A DNA stretch of 11,991 nt from Acidobacteriaceae bacterium (GCA_003165095.1 PLSH01000400.1:1484-13474), one strand, 5' to 3'; positions 1 to 6,824 are shown, numbered from the stretch's first letter. Translations and numbers: made by a program. Notes: a model not told the origin generated them from the sequence alone.

Positions 1-26
1 GGTAATCGTACCCCCCGCCACAACCC

Positions 27-2621
27 TCACATCAGCCGCAGCGCATCCACGTCCACCACAACATTCCGGCGAGGGATCTGCGCTTCATCGGCGTGCGCAA
101 GCATGCCCCGCAGCGCCGCGTTCAGCGCCTTGCGCGACGACGCCTTCAAAATCATGTGGAATCGATACACGCCCTTGATACGTGCAATCGGCGCCGTGCA
201 CGGCCCCAGCACCCGCACCCCTTCCGGCACGGCTTTCTGGAACCACTTGCCCAGCGTGGCTGACCACCCCGCAGCCTCTTCCAGCTTTTGCGATTGCACC
301 AGCACATTCGCCAGCGCCCCAAATGGCGGGTAATGCATCCAGCGCCGGTACTTCAGTTCCCGCTCAGCAAAAGCGGCGTAGTCGTGAGCGGTTGCGGCCA
401 AAATCGCGTAGTGATCCGGATAATAGGTCTGCACCACCACGCGCCCCGGCAACTCGCCCCGCCCCGCCCGCCCCGAAACCTGCGAGATCAGCTGAAACAC
501 CCGCTCCGCGGCGCGAAAATCCGGCATCGACAGCGCGTGATCGCAGCCCACCACGCCCACCAAGGTAATGCCGTGTATGTCGTGGCCCTTGGCGATCATC
601 TGCGTGCCCACCAATAGGTTGATCTCGCCAGAGTGCAGCCGCGCCAGCAGGCTTTCCAGATCGTATCGCCCCCGCACCGTGTCGCGATCCATGCGCCCGA
701 TCCGCGCGCCCGGAAAAATCTCCGTCAGCCGCTCCTCGCCCTGCTGCGAGCCTGCGCCGAGATAAAAGAGATGTTCGCTGTCGCACTTCGGGCAGCGCGC
801 CGGCACCGTGCGGCGGAATCCGCAATAATGGCACTCTAGCCGCTGCCCCGTGCGCGCCACGCCCTCTTCTGTCTCGGCCGCCACCGCCGGCTTGTGATGC
901 GTCAACGCGATCGCGCAGTTCTGGCACTCCAGCTTCTCGCCGCACGCGCGGCAGATTACGGCAAACGAGTATCCGCGCCGGTTCAGCAGGATCAGCGCCT
1001 GCTCGCCGCGTTCAAGCGCGATGCGGGTCTGCTCCACCAGCGCTCGCGAAAAAAGCTGCTCCCGGCCCGTCTCCTGAAACTCCCGCCGCATGTCGATCAG
1101 CTCAACCTTGGGCAGCGGGCGGTTCATCACCCGCTCCCGCAACTCCAGGCGCTTGTACTTCCCCGGCACCGAGTTTTGCCAGCTCTCCAGTGACGGCGTG
1201 GCTGACCCCAGCACTACCGCCGCGCCGGCCAGCTTGGCGCGCATCACCGCCACGTCGCGAGCGTTGTATCGCGGCGTTTCTTCCTGCTTGTAACTCCCGT
1301 CCTGCTCTTCATCCACCAGGATCAGCCCCAAGTTCGGCGCCGGAGCAAAGATCGCCGATCGTGTGCCCACCACAATCTGCGCATCCCCGCGCTTGATCCG
1401 TCGCCACTGCTCGCTGCGCTCTTCAGGCGTCAGCGCGGAGTGAAGCAGCGCCACTCGCTGGCCAAATGCCTGGTCCAGCAGTCCCGCCGTCTGCGGCGTC
1501 AGCCCAATCTCCGGCACCAGCAGGATCGAAGCCTGCCCCCGGTCAAGCGCTTTCTGCATCGCCGCAAGATAAACAGCCGTCTTCCCCGATCCAGTCACTC
1601 CAAAAAGCAAAAAAGGGGTGAAGCCCCCAAGCGCCGCAGTAATCGTTGCCAGCGCATCCGTCTGCGCCTGATTGAGCACAAACGGCGCAGCAACCGGCGT
1701 AATCCCGCCAAGATGAAACACCGCCGGCCGCTCGTCGATCCGCACCAGCCCCCGCCGCACCAGCGTTTGCAGCGTGGACGACGGCAGATCCCGCCGCCGC
1801 AGCTCGGCCAATTTGAGTTCCCCCCCGCACGCGGCCAGTTCGGCCAGAATCGCTTGCTGTTTATCGGTCAGCGTGGGCAGCCGCGTCTCCGGGATCAGCA
1901 CCGCAAAGCGCTCCATCCGCCGCGCATCGCGCTCCGCCGCCGCGGTCTCCCGCGCAATCCACTTCTTGCGCACCAGCGCCGCCAGCACCGGCAGCGTGGC
2001 AGCGGTGGCCGTGCGCAACGTCGAAACCTTCACTGCCTCGCCCGATGCCAGGCGCGCAAGCACCCGGTGCTCCATGTCCTGCAACTCCGGCGACAGCTTG
2101 CCGCGACGCTTGAATCCGGGCGCCACAGGCCTCGATCCGGAGGGAGGCGGGGGTTTCAACCCCTGCATAATGCCTTCCAAATCGTCGTGGGCTTTAGCCC
2201 CGGAGGTACCCCCTCCAGCGGACCCCCTCGGCCCCAAGTCCCCATCCAGACTCGTCGCCAGCGCATCCCGTCCCAGGTCGGTAATGCGGTAATAGACCGT
2301 GCGCCGCACCTCGGCCATCAGCGGCAGCATCGTGCGCAGCACCTCGCCCAGTGGAGCAAGGTAGTAATGCGCCATCCACTCCGCCAGCGCCAGCAACTCG
2401 TCGCTGAGCAGCGGCTCCTCGTCCAGAACAGCTTCGAGATATCTGACTTCGAAGTCGACCGGCGCTTTCACGTCGAGAGCGGTCACCACGCCGATCAGCT
2501 TTTCGTTACGGAACGGCGCGATCACCCGCGCGCCCCGCCGCGGAGACTGTCCCTCTTTCACCGCATATGTAAACGTGCGGTCGAGCGGAACGGGCAAAGC
2601 GACTTCGCAGCAGACCGGCAT
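27..2621 (-). CDS. priA: Primosomal replication-restart helicase PriA
   Basis: PriA is the 3'-5' superfamily 2 helicase that recognises stalled forks and reloads the replicative helicase. Counted from the ATG the protein has 864 residues. It has an N-terminal 3'-DNA-binding domain (about 1-105), a winged-helix region interrupted by a repeat-like insertion (about 126-172), Walker A GVTGSGKT (341-348), motif II DEEQ (437-440), GSATPS (motif III), a helicase lobe 2 with GRAGRG, and four CxxC pairs for two zincs (557/560, 566/569, 597/600, 610/613). Motif II reads DEEQ where PriA usually has DEEH. At 864 residues it is long for the family (E. coli about 730), partly because of the insertion and a spacer between zinc pairs. 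I prefer the ATG at 2621, since homologues begin close to the CDVALPVPL-like stretch; a TTG at 2630 is the alternative and is better spaced from GGGAGG. The family assignment is near certain; the start is not. Confidence 0.96.
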   Translation of the reverse strand: MPVCCEVALPVPLDRTFTYAVKEGQSPRRGARVIAPFRNEKLIGVVTALDVKAPVDFEVRYLEAVLDEEPLLSDELLALAEWMAHYYLAPLGEVLRTMLPLMAEVRRTVYYRITDLGRDALATSLDGDLGPRGSAGGGTSGAKAHDDLEGIMQGLKPPPPSGSRPVAPGFKRRGKLSPELQDMEHRVLARLASGEAVKVSTLRTATAATLPVLAALVRKKWIARETAAAERDARRMERFAVLIPETRLPTLTDKQQAILAELAACGGELKLAELRRRDLPSSTLQTLVRRGLVRIDERPAVFHLGGITPVAAPFVLNQAQTDALATITAALGGFTPFLLFGVTGSGKTAVYLAAMQKALDRGQASILLVPEIGLTPQTAGLLDQAFGQRVALLHSALTPEERSEQWRRIKRGDAQIVVGTRSAIFAPAPNLGLILVDEEQDGSYKQEETPRYNARDVAVMRAKLAGAAVVLGSATPSLESWQNSVPGKYKRLELRERVMNRPLPKVELIDMRREFQETGREQLFSRALVEQTRIALERGEQALILLNRRGYSFAVICRACGEKLECQNCAIALTHHKPAVAAETEEGVARTGQRLECHYCGFRRTVPARCPKCDSEHLFYLGAGSQQGEERLTEIFPGARIGRMDRDTVRGRYDLESLLARLHSGEINLLVGTQMIAKGHDIHGITLVGVVGCDHALSMPDFRAAERVFQLISQVSGRAGRGELPGRVVVQTYYPDHYAILAATAHDYAAFAERELKYRRWMHYPPFGALANVLVQSQKLEEAAGWSATLGKWFQKAVPEGVRVLGPCTAPIARIKGVYRFHMILKASSRKALNAALRGMLAHADEAQIPRRNVVVDVDALRLM
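2106..2246 (-). repeat. Palindromic repeat-like insertion within priA
   Basis: Within priA, about 140 bp encode a low-complexity stretch (residues about 126-172 from the ATG, including GIMQGLKPPPPSGSRPVAPG) in the winged-helix region, where PriA normally has no such segment. The DNA holds two perfect hairpins: GGGGTT-TC-AACCCC at 2150-2163 and GGGCT-TT-AGCCC at 2189-2200. G-rich and C-rich arms flank them (GGAGGGAGG at 2139-2147, CCCCCTCC at 2209-2216). The reading frame is kept and there is no internal stop. Such G-run/C-run hairpin pairs resemble dispersed intergenic repeats I associate with acidobacterial genomes; that link is from memory, not a search. The edges are approximate. Confidence 0.6.
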
Positions 2622-2649
2622 GGGAGGCAAGATTCAGTTTAGCCTCCCA
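2621..2649 (-). promoter_or_regulatory. Inverted repeat covering the priA ribosome binding site and start
   Basis: A perfect 8-bp inverted repeat, TGGGAGGC (2621-2628) and GCCTCCCA (2642-2649), with a 13-nt loop. On the priA mRNA the 5' arm contains the only good Shine-Dalgarno sequence, GGGAGG (2648-2643), and the 3' arm runs through the TTG (2630)/ATG (2621) start region. Folding would pair the Shine-Dalgarno with CCTCCC just after the TTG. A TAAACT box lies in the loop (2641-2636), 5 nt before the TTG, so a leaderless start is an alternative reading. Confidence 0.4.
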
Positions 2650-2695
2650 CCGGCTTCGCCAACTCAAAAGGGGTGCATCAGCCGCTCGGCGAGAT

Positions 2696-2701
2696 TACAA
2701 T
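2696..2701 (+). promoter_or_regulatory. Candidate -10 box for ppgK (TACAAT), possibly leaderless
   Basis: TACAAT lies 9 nt before the ppgK ATG. There is no Shine-Dalgarno sequence between it and the start, so transcription would begin within a few bases of the ATG. No convincing -35 element was found at normal spacing. It is listed because the same arrangement recurs before coaBC and gmhB. Confidence 0.35.
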
Positions 2702-2710
2702 TCATTCCAA

Positions 2711-3478
2711 ATGACTGTCCGAGTTTCCACCGCCCGTCCTAAGCGCGCCGCTGCCTTCGCCGCTCTGCCCAAAACCCGCTCCCACTCCCCCATCACCCTG
2801 GCCATTGACATCGGCGGCTCGGGCCTCAAGGCCATGCTGATTGACCCCAACGGCAAGCCGGTCAGCGAGCGCGAGCGCGTCGTCACTCCCACCATCCCCA
2901 CGCCCCGGGCCGTGCTGGCCGCGCTCGATGCGCTGGTCGTCAACCTCCCCAGGTTCGACCGTGTCTCCGTCGGATTTCCCGGCGTAATCAAAAAAGGCAC
3001 CGCGTACCTGGCCGCCAATCTGCACCCCGCATGGGTCGGCTTTCATCTCCAGGCTGCGCTTGAGAAGCGCTGGAAGAAGCCCGTACGCGTAGCCAACGAT
3101 GCCTCCGTGCAAGGCTACGGCGCCATCCGGGGAGACGGCGTCGAACTCACTCTCACTTTCGGCACCGGCATGGGCTCCGCCCTCTTCACCAACGGCCATC
3201 TCTGCCCCGGTCTCGAGCTCGGACACCATCCCTGGAAGAAAAAAACCTATGAGGATTACATCGGCCGCCGCGGTCTCGACAAGTTCGGGAAAAAGCAGTG
3301 GAACGTGCACGTCCAGGAAGCCATCGCGCAAACCGAAAAGCTCTTCAACTGGGATCACCTTTATCTGGGCGGCGGCAACACCAAGAAATTCGACTTCAAG
3401 CTCCCCAAAAACGTCGAAATCGTCTCCAACGAGACCGGCCTGCTGGGCGGCGTAGCCCTCTGGCGCGATCAACCCTGA
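2711..3478 (+). CDS. ppgK: Polyphosphate glucokinase (ROK family)
   Basis: Phosphorylates glucose to glucose 6-phosphate in the cytoplasm using inorganic polyphosphate, and in many homologues also ATP. The 255-residue protein shows the ROK/actin-like fold marks: phosphate-binding DIGGSGLK (33-40), GFPG (88-91), the catalytic Asp in VANDASVQGYG (Asp130), GTGMGSA (151-157), and ELGHHPW (169-175) in place of the zinc-type ROK centre. A lysine-rich stretch (WKKKTYEDYIG) and LYLGGGNTKKF near the C-terminus match the polyphosphate glucokinase branch rather than ordinary ROK glucokinases or repressors. Length is typical. About 26 basic, Ala/Pro-rich residues precede the domain. The gene diverges from priA and converges on udg, splitting what is often a coaBC-priA arrangement. 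The start has no Shine-Dalgarno; a later start would remove only the unconserved tail. Confidence 0.92.
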   Translation: MTVRVSTARPKRAAAFAALPKTRSHSPITLAIDIGGSGLKAMLIDPNGKPVSERERVVTPTIPTPRAVLAALDALVVNLPRFDRVSVGFPGVIKKGTAYLAANLHPAWVGFHLQAALEKRWKKPVRVANDASVQGYGAIRGDGVELTLTFGTGMGSALFTNGHLCPGLELGHHPWKKKTYEDYIGRRGLDKFGKKQWNVHVQEAIAQTEKLFNWDHLYLGGGNTKKFDFKLPKNVEIVSNETGLLGGVALWRDQP

Positions 3479-3535
3479 ACCGGCGATCGCCCCCGTGCCT
3501 CTCTCACTCTACCCTCAAATCCGGGTGCCGGGTGC

Positions 3536-3560
3536 CCCAGGTCCCGCTTTGGGACTTGGG
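3536..3560. repeat. Hairpin between convergent ppgK and udg
   Basis: The 95-bp gap between two converging genes holds a 10-bp stem, CCCAGGTCCC (3536-3545) and GGGACTTGGG (3551-3560), with one G-T pair and a GCTTT loop. Just before it is a 7-bp tandem duplication, CCGGGTG twice (3521-3534). The stem could end transcription from both sides, but no T-run follows on either strand, so it is not a standard intrinsic terminator. Its form (GGGTGCCCC followed by a hairpin) resembles dispersed repeats I recall from acidobacteria. Confidence 0.5.
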
Positions 3561-3573
3561 TTCGACTACAGCT

Positions 3574-4401
3574 TCAACCCTTCCCCGGTGCGCTAAGCCC
3601 CAACTCCCGCATCGCAATCTGCAAATCCGCCCACGCTTCCTTCTTCTGCCGCGGATCGCGCAGCAGAAACGCCGGATGGTACGTCACGATCAGCTGCATC
3701 CCGCGGAACGCGTGCACCCGTCCGCGCAGCCCGGCCAGCGGCTGCCGCGCTCCCAAAAGATACGTAGCCGCCGTAGCCCCCAAAGCCACCAGCACCTGCG
3801 GCCGCACCACGTCGATCTGCCGGAACAAAAATGGCGAGCACGTGTTTGCTTCCTCCGGCTCCGGTGTCCGATTTCCCGGCGGCCGGCACTTCACCACATT
3901 CGCAATGTAGACTTCTTCGCGCTTCAGTCCCATGGCCGCAATCATGTTGTTCAGCAGTTGTCCCGCGCGGCCCACAAACGGCAACCCCTGTGCGTCCTCG
4001 TCCGCACCCGGCCCTTCGCCCACAAACATCAGCCGCGCAGTCGGCGAGCCGTCGGCAAAAACAATCTTGTTGCGGCCCTTGTGCAGCGCGCAGCGCGTGC
4101 AGTCGCCGATCTCCTCGCGGATCATCTGCAGCGCGGCGGCGCGGTCCGCGGCGGGAACAGCAGCAGCAATCTCTGGTGCGGCAGGAAAAGGCTTGCGTGC
4201 GCGAATGGCTTGGTCCTCCGCAATGAAGCTGGGTTGAGATAACACGGTGGATGGCCCGGATTCAACGCTCGCCGCCTCGGCTTCATCCGCCGCCACAGCA
4301 TCCACCGGCCTGCGATAAAACTCCGTCAGTCCCAGGTCGCGATAGAAGCGGACGCGCTCGGCAAGAGCGTCACGAAGGGCTGGATCGAGCGCGCGCGGCA
4401 A
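3574..4401 (-). CDS. udg: Family 4 uracil-DNA glycosylase (Fe-S type)
   Basis: Removes uracil from DNA, the first step of base excision repair of deaminated cytosine. The 275-residue protein has a 4Fe-4S cluster set (Cys101, Cys104, Cys172, Cys188), motif A GEGPGADED (128-136), KCRPPGNRTPEPEE, and the C-terminal YHPAFLL motif with its catalytic-site His (His242). The first 95 residues, including an Ala/Pro-rich stretch, precede the catalytic domain, as in other long family 4 members. It begins at a TTG only 5 nt after the coaBC stop. GGAG in the last coaBC codons sits 8 nt before that TTG, so the two are probably translated together. The next in-frame Met is at residue 93, too late to be the start. 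A family 5-like activity cannot be excluded, but the motifs favour family 4. Confidence 0.93.
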   Translation of the reverse strand: MPRALDPALRDALAERVRFYRDLGLTEFYRRPVDAVAADEAEAASVESGPSTVLSQPSFIAEDQAIRARKPFPAAPEIAAAVPAADRAAALQMIREEIGDCTRCALHKGRNKIVFADGSPTARLMFVGEGPGADEDAQGLPFVGRAGQLLNNMIAAMGLKREEVYIANVVKCRPPGNRTPEPEEANTCSPFLFRQIDVVRPQVLVALGATAATYLLGARQPLAGLRGRVHAFRGMQLIVTYHPAFLLRDPRQKKEAWADLQIAMRELGLSAPGKG

Positions 4402-4406
4402 TTCCC

Positions 4407-5732
4407 TTACTCCACAATCAGCTGCCCGCGCGCGGAAACGGCGGGGACAGTCTCTTCCAGAATCCGGTCCTGGCGCGATTGCCGCTCGCGGGTTTGTGCA
4501 TCCTGGATTCCGTCGAGCTCAACCACCACCGGCCGCGGTCGGCGCAGCGCCAGAATCTCGTCGAGAATGCGGTCCGCCAGTTGCCGCTTGGCCATTTGCG
4601 GCATCTCCACCGCCGTGGTCAGAGTTAGAAATGTCGCTGCATTGGTGTCCGCGTCAATGCCCACGCCCTCGCCCACATCGTTCACCACAATGGCGTCAGG
4701 GCCCTTGCTCAGCAGTTTGGCCCGGCCGTTCTCCATCGGATTTTGCGTCTCTGCCGCAAAGCCCACAATCAGCTGCCCTGGCCGCCGCCGCCGCACCACC
4801 TCGGCCAGAATATCCTCGGTCGGCGCCAACTCCAGCGTCAGCGGGCCACTGCGCTTCAGCTTCTGTTCCGACACTGCGACGGGCCGGTAATCGGCCACTG
4901 CCGCTGCTTTGATCACCAGGGTGGCTTCGTTCATGCGCGCCAATACGGAGTTTCGCATCTCGTCCGCGGTCGTAACTCTGATCAGTTCGCACCGCGCCGG
5001 CGGATGCAGCGCCGTGGGTCCGCTCACCACAATCACTTTCGCGCCGCGGCTCTGCGCAGCTTCAGCCAGCGCGTAGCCCATCTTGCCGCTGGAACGATTG
5101 CCGAGATAGCGCACCGGATCCAGCGCCTCCCGCGTCCCCCCGGCGGTCACCAATAAAACTTCGCCGGCCAGATCGTGCCGCCGGCCAAGAGCGGACAACA
5201 CCGCGGAAGCAATCGCCTCCGGTTCGGCCATGCGTCCCGTCCCCACCATGCCGCAGGCCAGATCGCCCGTACCCGGATCTACAACCCGAACCCCGCGCTG
5301 GCGCAGAATTTCAAGATTGGCCTGCGTGGCCGGATGGTTCCACATGTTCACGTTCATGGCCGGCGCAACCAGCACCGGCGCAGTGGTCGCCAGGTACATC
5401 GTGGTAAGGAAATCGTCGGCGATGCCTTGCGCAAACTTGGCCAGAATATCGGCCGTGGCAGGAGCCACCACCAGGCCTTCAGTCCACTGCGCCTCGGCAA
5501 TGTGGTCGATACCGTCCTGCTCGACAGATGCGTCGCCGGTGCCGGACTCATCCCAGAGACCGGTAATCACTTTGTGCCCGGTCAGCGCGGAAAAGGTCAG
5601 CGGCTGAACAAACTTCGCCGCCGCCGCGGTCATCACCACGTGGACTTCAACCGCCTGCCGCTGCAAGGCGCGCACAAGCTCCGCCGCTTTGTACGCGGCA
5701 ATTCCGCCGGAAACGCCCACCGTCACCCGCAT
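4407..5732 (-). CDS. coaBC: Bifunctional phosphopantothenoylcysteine decarboxylase / phosphopantothenate-cysteine ligase
   Basis: Carries out two steps of coenzyme A synthesis: CTP-dependent coupling of cysteine to 4'-phosphopantothenate (CoaB) and FMN-dependent decarboxylation (CoaC). In the 441-residue protein the CoaC half has GGIAAYK (9-15), active-site His77 in DHIAEA, APAMNVNMW (123-131) and the lid Cys160 in LACGMVGTGRM. The CoaB half starts near 190 with VTAGGTREALDPVRYLGNRSSGKMG (written in pieces: VTAGGTRE 195-202, Asn212 in GNRSSGK) and Lys291 in SEQKLKR. A tail of about 40 residues beyond 398 is not part of the usual core. The ATG at 5732 gives the normal N-terminus; in-frame upstream codons to 5786 look like leader sequence. 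No Shine-Dalgarno precedes this ATG, but TACAAT lies 6 nt upstream. It sits downstream of rpoZ and is followed at 5 nt by udg. Confidence 0.96.
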   Translation of the reverse strand: MRVTVGVSGGIAAYKAAELVRALQRQAVEVHVVMTAAAAKFVQPLTFSALTGHKVITGLWDESGTGDASVEQDGIDHIAEAQWTEGLVVAPATADILAKFAQGIADDFLTTMYLATTAPVLVAPAMNVNMWNHPATQANLEILRQRGVRVVDPGTGDLACGMVGTGRMAEPEAIASAVLSALGRRHDLAGEVLLVTAGGTREALDPVRYLGNRSSGKMGYALAEAAQSRGAKVIVVSGPTALHPPARCELIRVTTADEMRNSVLARMNEATLVIKAAAVADYRPVAVSEQKLKRSGPLTLELAPTEDILAEVVRRRRPGQLIVGFAAETQNPMENGRAKLLSKGPDAIVVNDVGEGVGIDADTNAATFLTLTTAVEMPQMAKRQLADRILDEILALRRPRPVVVELDGIQDAQTRERQSRQDRILEETVPAVSARGQLIVE

Positions 5733-5738
5733 AGGTAG

Positions 5739-5744
5739 ATTGTA
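5739..5744 (-). promoter_or_regulatory. Candidate -10 box for coaBC (TACAAT), possibly leaderless
   Basis: TACAAT on the minus strand ends 6 nt before the coaBC ATG, the spacing expected if transcription starts at or next to the start codon. There is no Shine-Dalgarno sequence. No clear -35 element is seen. It implies coaBC and udg may have their own promoter besides read-through from rpoZ. Confidence 0.35.
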
Positions 5745-5754
5745 GTGCAGGAGG

Positions 5755-5819
5755 CAGTGAATCCGGGTCAGCAGGCCGTAGTCCACTACCGATCGCGGTT
5801 TACCGATCGCGGTTCACTG
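5755..5819. repeat. Tandem 14-bp repeat inside an inverted repeat, rpoZ-coaBC gap
   Basis: The 90-bp gap holds two perfect head-to-tail copies of TACCGATCGCGGTT (5787-5800 and 5801-5814), each with the CGATCG palindrome. A dyad GTAGT-CC-ACTAC overlaps the first copy (5778-5789). A 7-bp inverted repeat, CAGTGAA (5755-5761) and TTCACTG (5813-5819), brackets the block. This lies 23-87 nt upstream of the coaBC start, a fitting place for an operator or an attenuating leader structure. No T-run follows, so it is not a clear intrinsic terminator for rpoZ. Confidence 0.5.
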
Positions 5820-5822
5820 TTT

Positions 5823-6053
5823 CTAGCTCAGCAGAATGGGGATCGCAGGTCCCTCGACCAGCGGTTTAACGACCTCGGCTTCGGTCTTGACGTAGGCTAT
5901 CTTGCCCGCCTCGATCTCTTCCTGGGCGATTCGACATGCCTTCGTCGACTGGGTCGAGACCAGAGCGTGCGAACCGCTCTGTATCTGGCGCGCACGCCGA
6001 GCCGCCACCAGTACCTTGCGATAGTTGGAGTCGAAATGGGTCTCAATCGTCAT
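5823..6053 (-). CDS. rpoZ: DNA-directed RNA polymerase omega subunit
   Basis: The omega subunit binds beta' and helps assemble and stabilise RNA polymerase; in many bacteria it also forms part of a ppGpp site. The 76-residue protein has the family core DSNYRKVLVAARRARQI followed by TKACRIAQEEIEAGKI, which match the conserved VLVAARRARQ and IA-x-EEI-x-G segments. I chose the ATG at 6053, because GGAG at 6066-6063 lies 9 nt upstream; the ATG at 6062 directly abuts that GGAG. Longer in-frame extensions toward 6236 run inside gmk and are not credible. The start overlaps the last 11 nt of gmk, so translation is probably coupled. gmk-rpoZ adjacency is a very common bacterial order. Confidence 0.93.
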   Translation of the reverse strand: MTIETHFDSNYRKVLVAARRARQIQSGSHALVSTQSTKACRIAQEEIEAGKIAYVKTEAEVVKPLVEGPAIPILLS

Positions 6054-6783
6054 CGCGGTCATCTCCAAAGGGAAGTTGTTGCTGGCTGGAGTCGCCATCG
6101 ATACCAAATGCCTCCAGCACAGGTTTAAGCCGCTCCTGCGAGTTGGTTTGCAGGCAGGCCGCGGCGACCTCCAACACCCTGCGCGAACGGTACGCAATCG
6201 TTTCGCCATTGCGATAATAACGCTCGGCCAGCACAATGGCTTCCAATTGGGCTACCGCCCGATCGAGAATGTCGTTGACCAGAATATAACCGTAGTCGCG
6301 ATATTTCTCAATCTCCTTCCGGGCTTCGCTCAGCCGCCGGTACACTTCCTCCTCGTCGACGACCCCCTCAGCGCGGCTGCGATTGCGCAACCGCGTGCGC
6401 AGAACCTTGGGGTTCGGAGGCAATACAAAAATACCCACCGCCTCTGGCATCTTGGCGCGAATCTGTGCCGCGCCCTGCACGTCGATGTCCAGAAGAAGAT
6501 CGTGTCCTTCAGCTCGAGCCTCGTCAAGCGACCGACGCGAGGTGCCGTAGTGACGGCCGAATACTTCGGCGTATTCCAGGAACAGGTCCGCATCGATCAT
6601 CCGCTGAAACTCTTCGCGCGTCGTGAAATGGTATTCTCGCCCGTTCTCCTCGGAGCCGCGTGGAGCGCGCGTAGTCCACGAGATGGCAAAGTCAACCCCG
6701 CTCACCTGTTTGCGCAGCTCGCTCACCAGTGTGCTCTTGCCTGAGCCCGAAGGCGCCGAAATGATAAAAAGTATTCCAGCCAA
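6043..6783 (-). CDS. gmk: Guanylate kinase
   Basis: Transfers phosphate from ATP to GMP (and dGMP) to make GDP, a required step in guanine nucleotide supply. With the start at 6783 the protein has 246 residues: P-loop APSGSGKST (10-18), the GMP-binding SWTTRAPRGSEENGREYHF region, EYAEVFGRHYGT, LLLDIDVQGA, and the lid RLRNRSRAEG. Usual guanylate kinases have about 205 residues; here an extra 40-odd C-terminal residues end in an acidic Gln/Asp-rich tail whose role I cannot tell. I chose the TTG at 6783, because GGAAGGGA (6801-6794) lies 10 nt upstream and the protein then begins MAGILFIISAPSG as homologues do. A TTG at 6807 would add eight residues and sits inside a hairpin. The gene overlaps rpoZ by 11 nt and follows yicC. 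Confidence 0.94.
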   Translation of the reverse strand: MAGILFIISAPSGSGKSTLVSELRKQVSGVDFAISWTTRAPRGSEENGREYHFTTREEFQRMIDADLFLEYAEVFGRHYGTSRRSLDEARAEGHDLLLDIDVQGAAQIRAKMPEAVGIFVLPPNPKVLRTRLRNRSRAEGVVDEEEVYRRLSEARKEIEKYRDYGYILVNDILDRAVAQLEAIVLAERYYRNGETIAYRSRRVLEVAAACLQTNSQERLKPVLEAFGIDGDSSQQQLPFGDDRDDD

Positions 6784-6800
6784 AATTCGTGAGTCCCTTC

Positions 6801-6816
6801 CAGGCAATGATGCCTG
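6801..6816. promoter_or_regulatory. Hairpin just upstream of the gmk ribosome binding site
   Basis: CAGGCA-ATGA-TGCCTG is a perfect 6-bp stem with a tetraloop. On the minus-strand mRNA it ends where the gmk Shine-Dalgarno GGAAGGGA begins (6801-6794). It could tune ribosome access or act as a processing boundary between yicC and gmk. There is no T-run after it. Confidence 0.4.
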
Positions 6817-6824
6817 CCAATCCG

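Noticed and set aside
1..26. A feature downstream of priA at the window edge
   Set aside because: Only 26 bases are present, with no complete hairpin or ORF to support a call.
1440..2642. A 400-codon plus-strand frame antisense to priA
   Set aside because: The product is Arg/Gln/His/Pro-rich with no domain, as expected from the shadow of a GC-rich gene; priA is certain on the other strand.
5733..5786. An earlier start for coaBC at 5786
   Set aside because: CoaBC proteins begin right at the VTVGVSGGIAAYK strand; the extra 18 residues cover a promoter-like box and are not family-like.
6054..6236. A longer N-terminus for RpoZ reaching 6236
   Set aside because: The extra residues lie wholly within gmk, look like out-of-frame sequence (Trp/Arg/Cys-rich) and have no counterpart in omega subunits.
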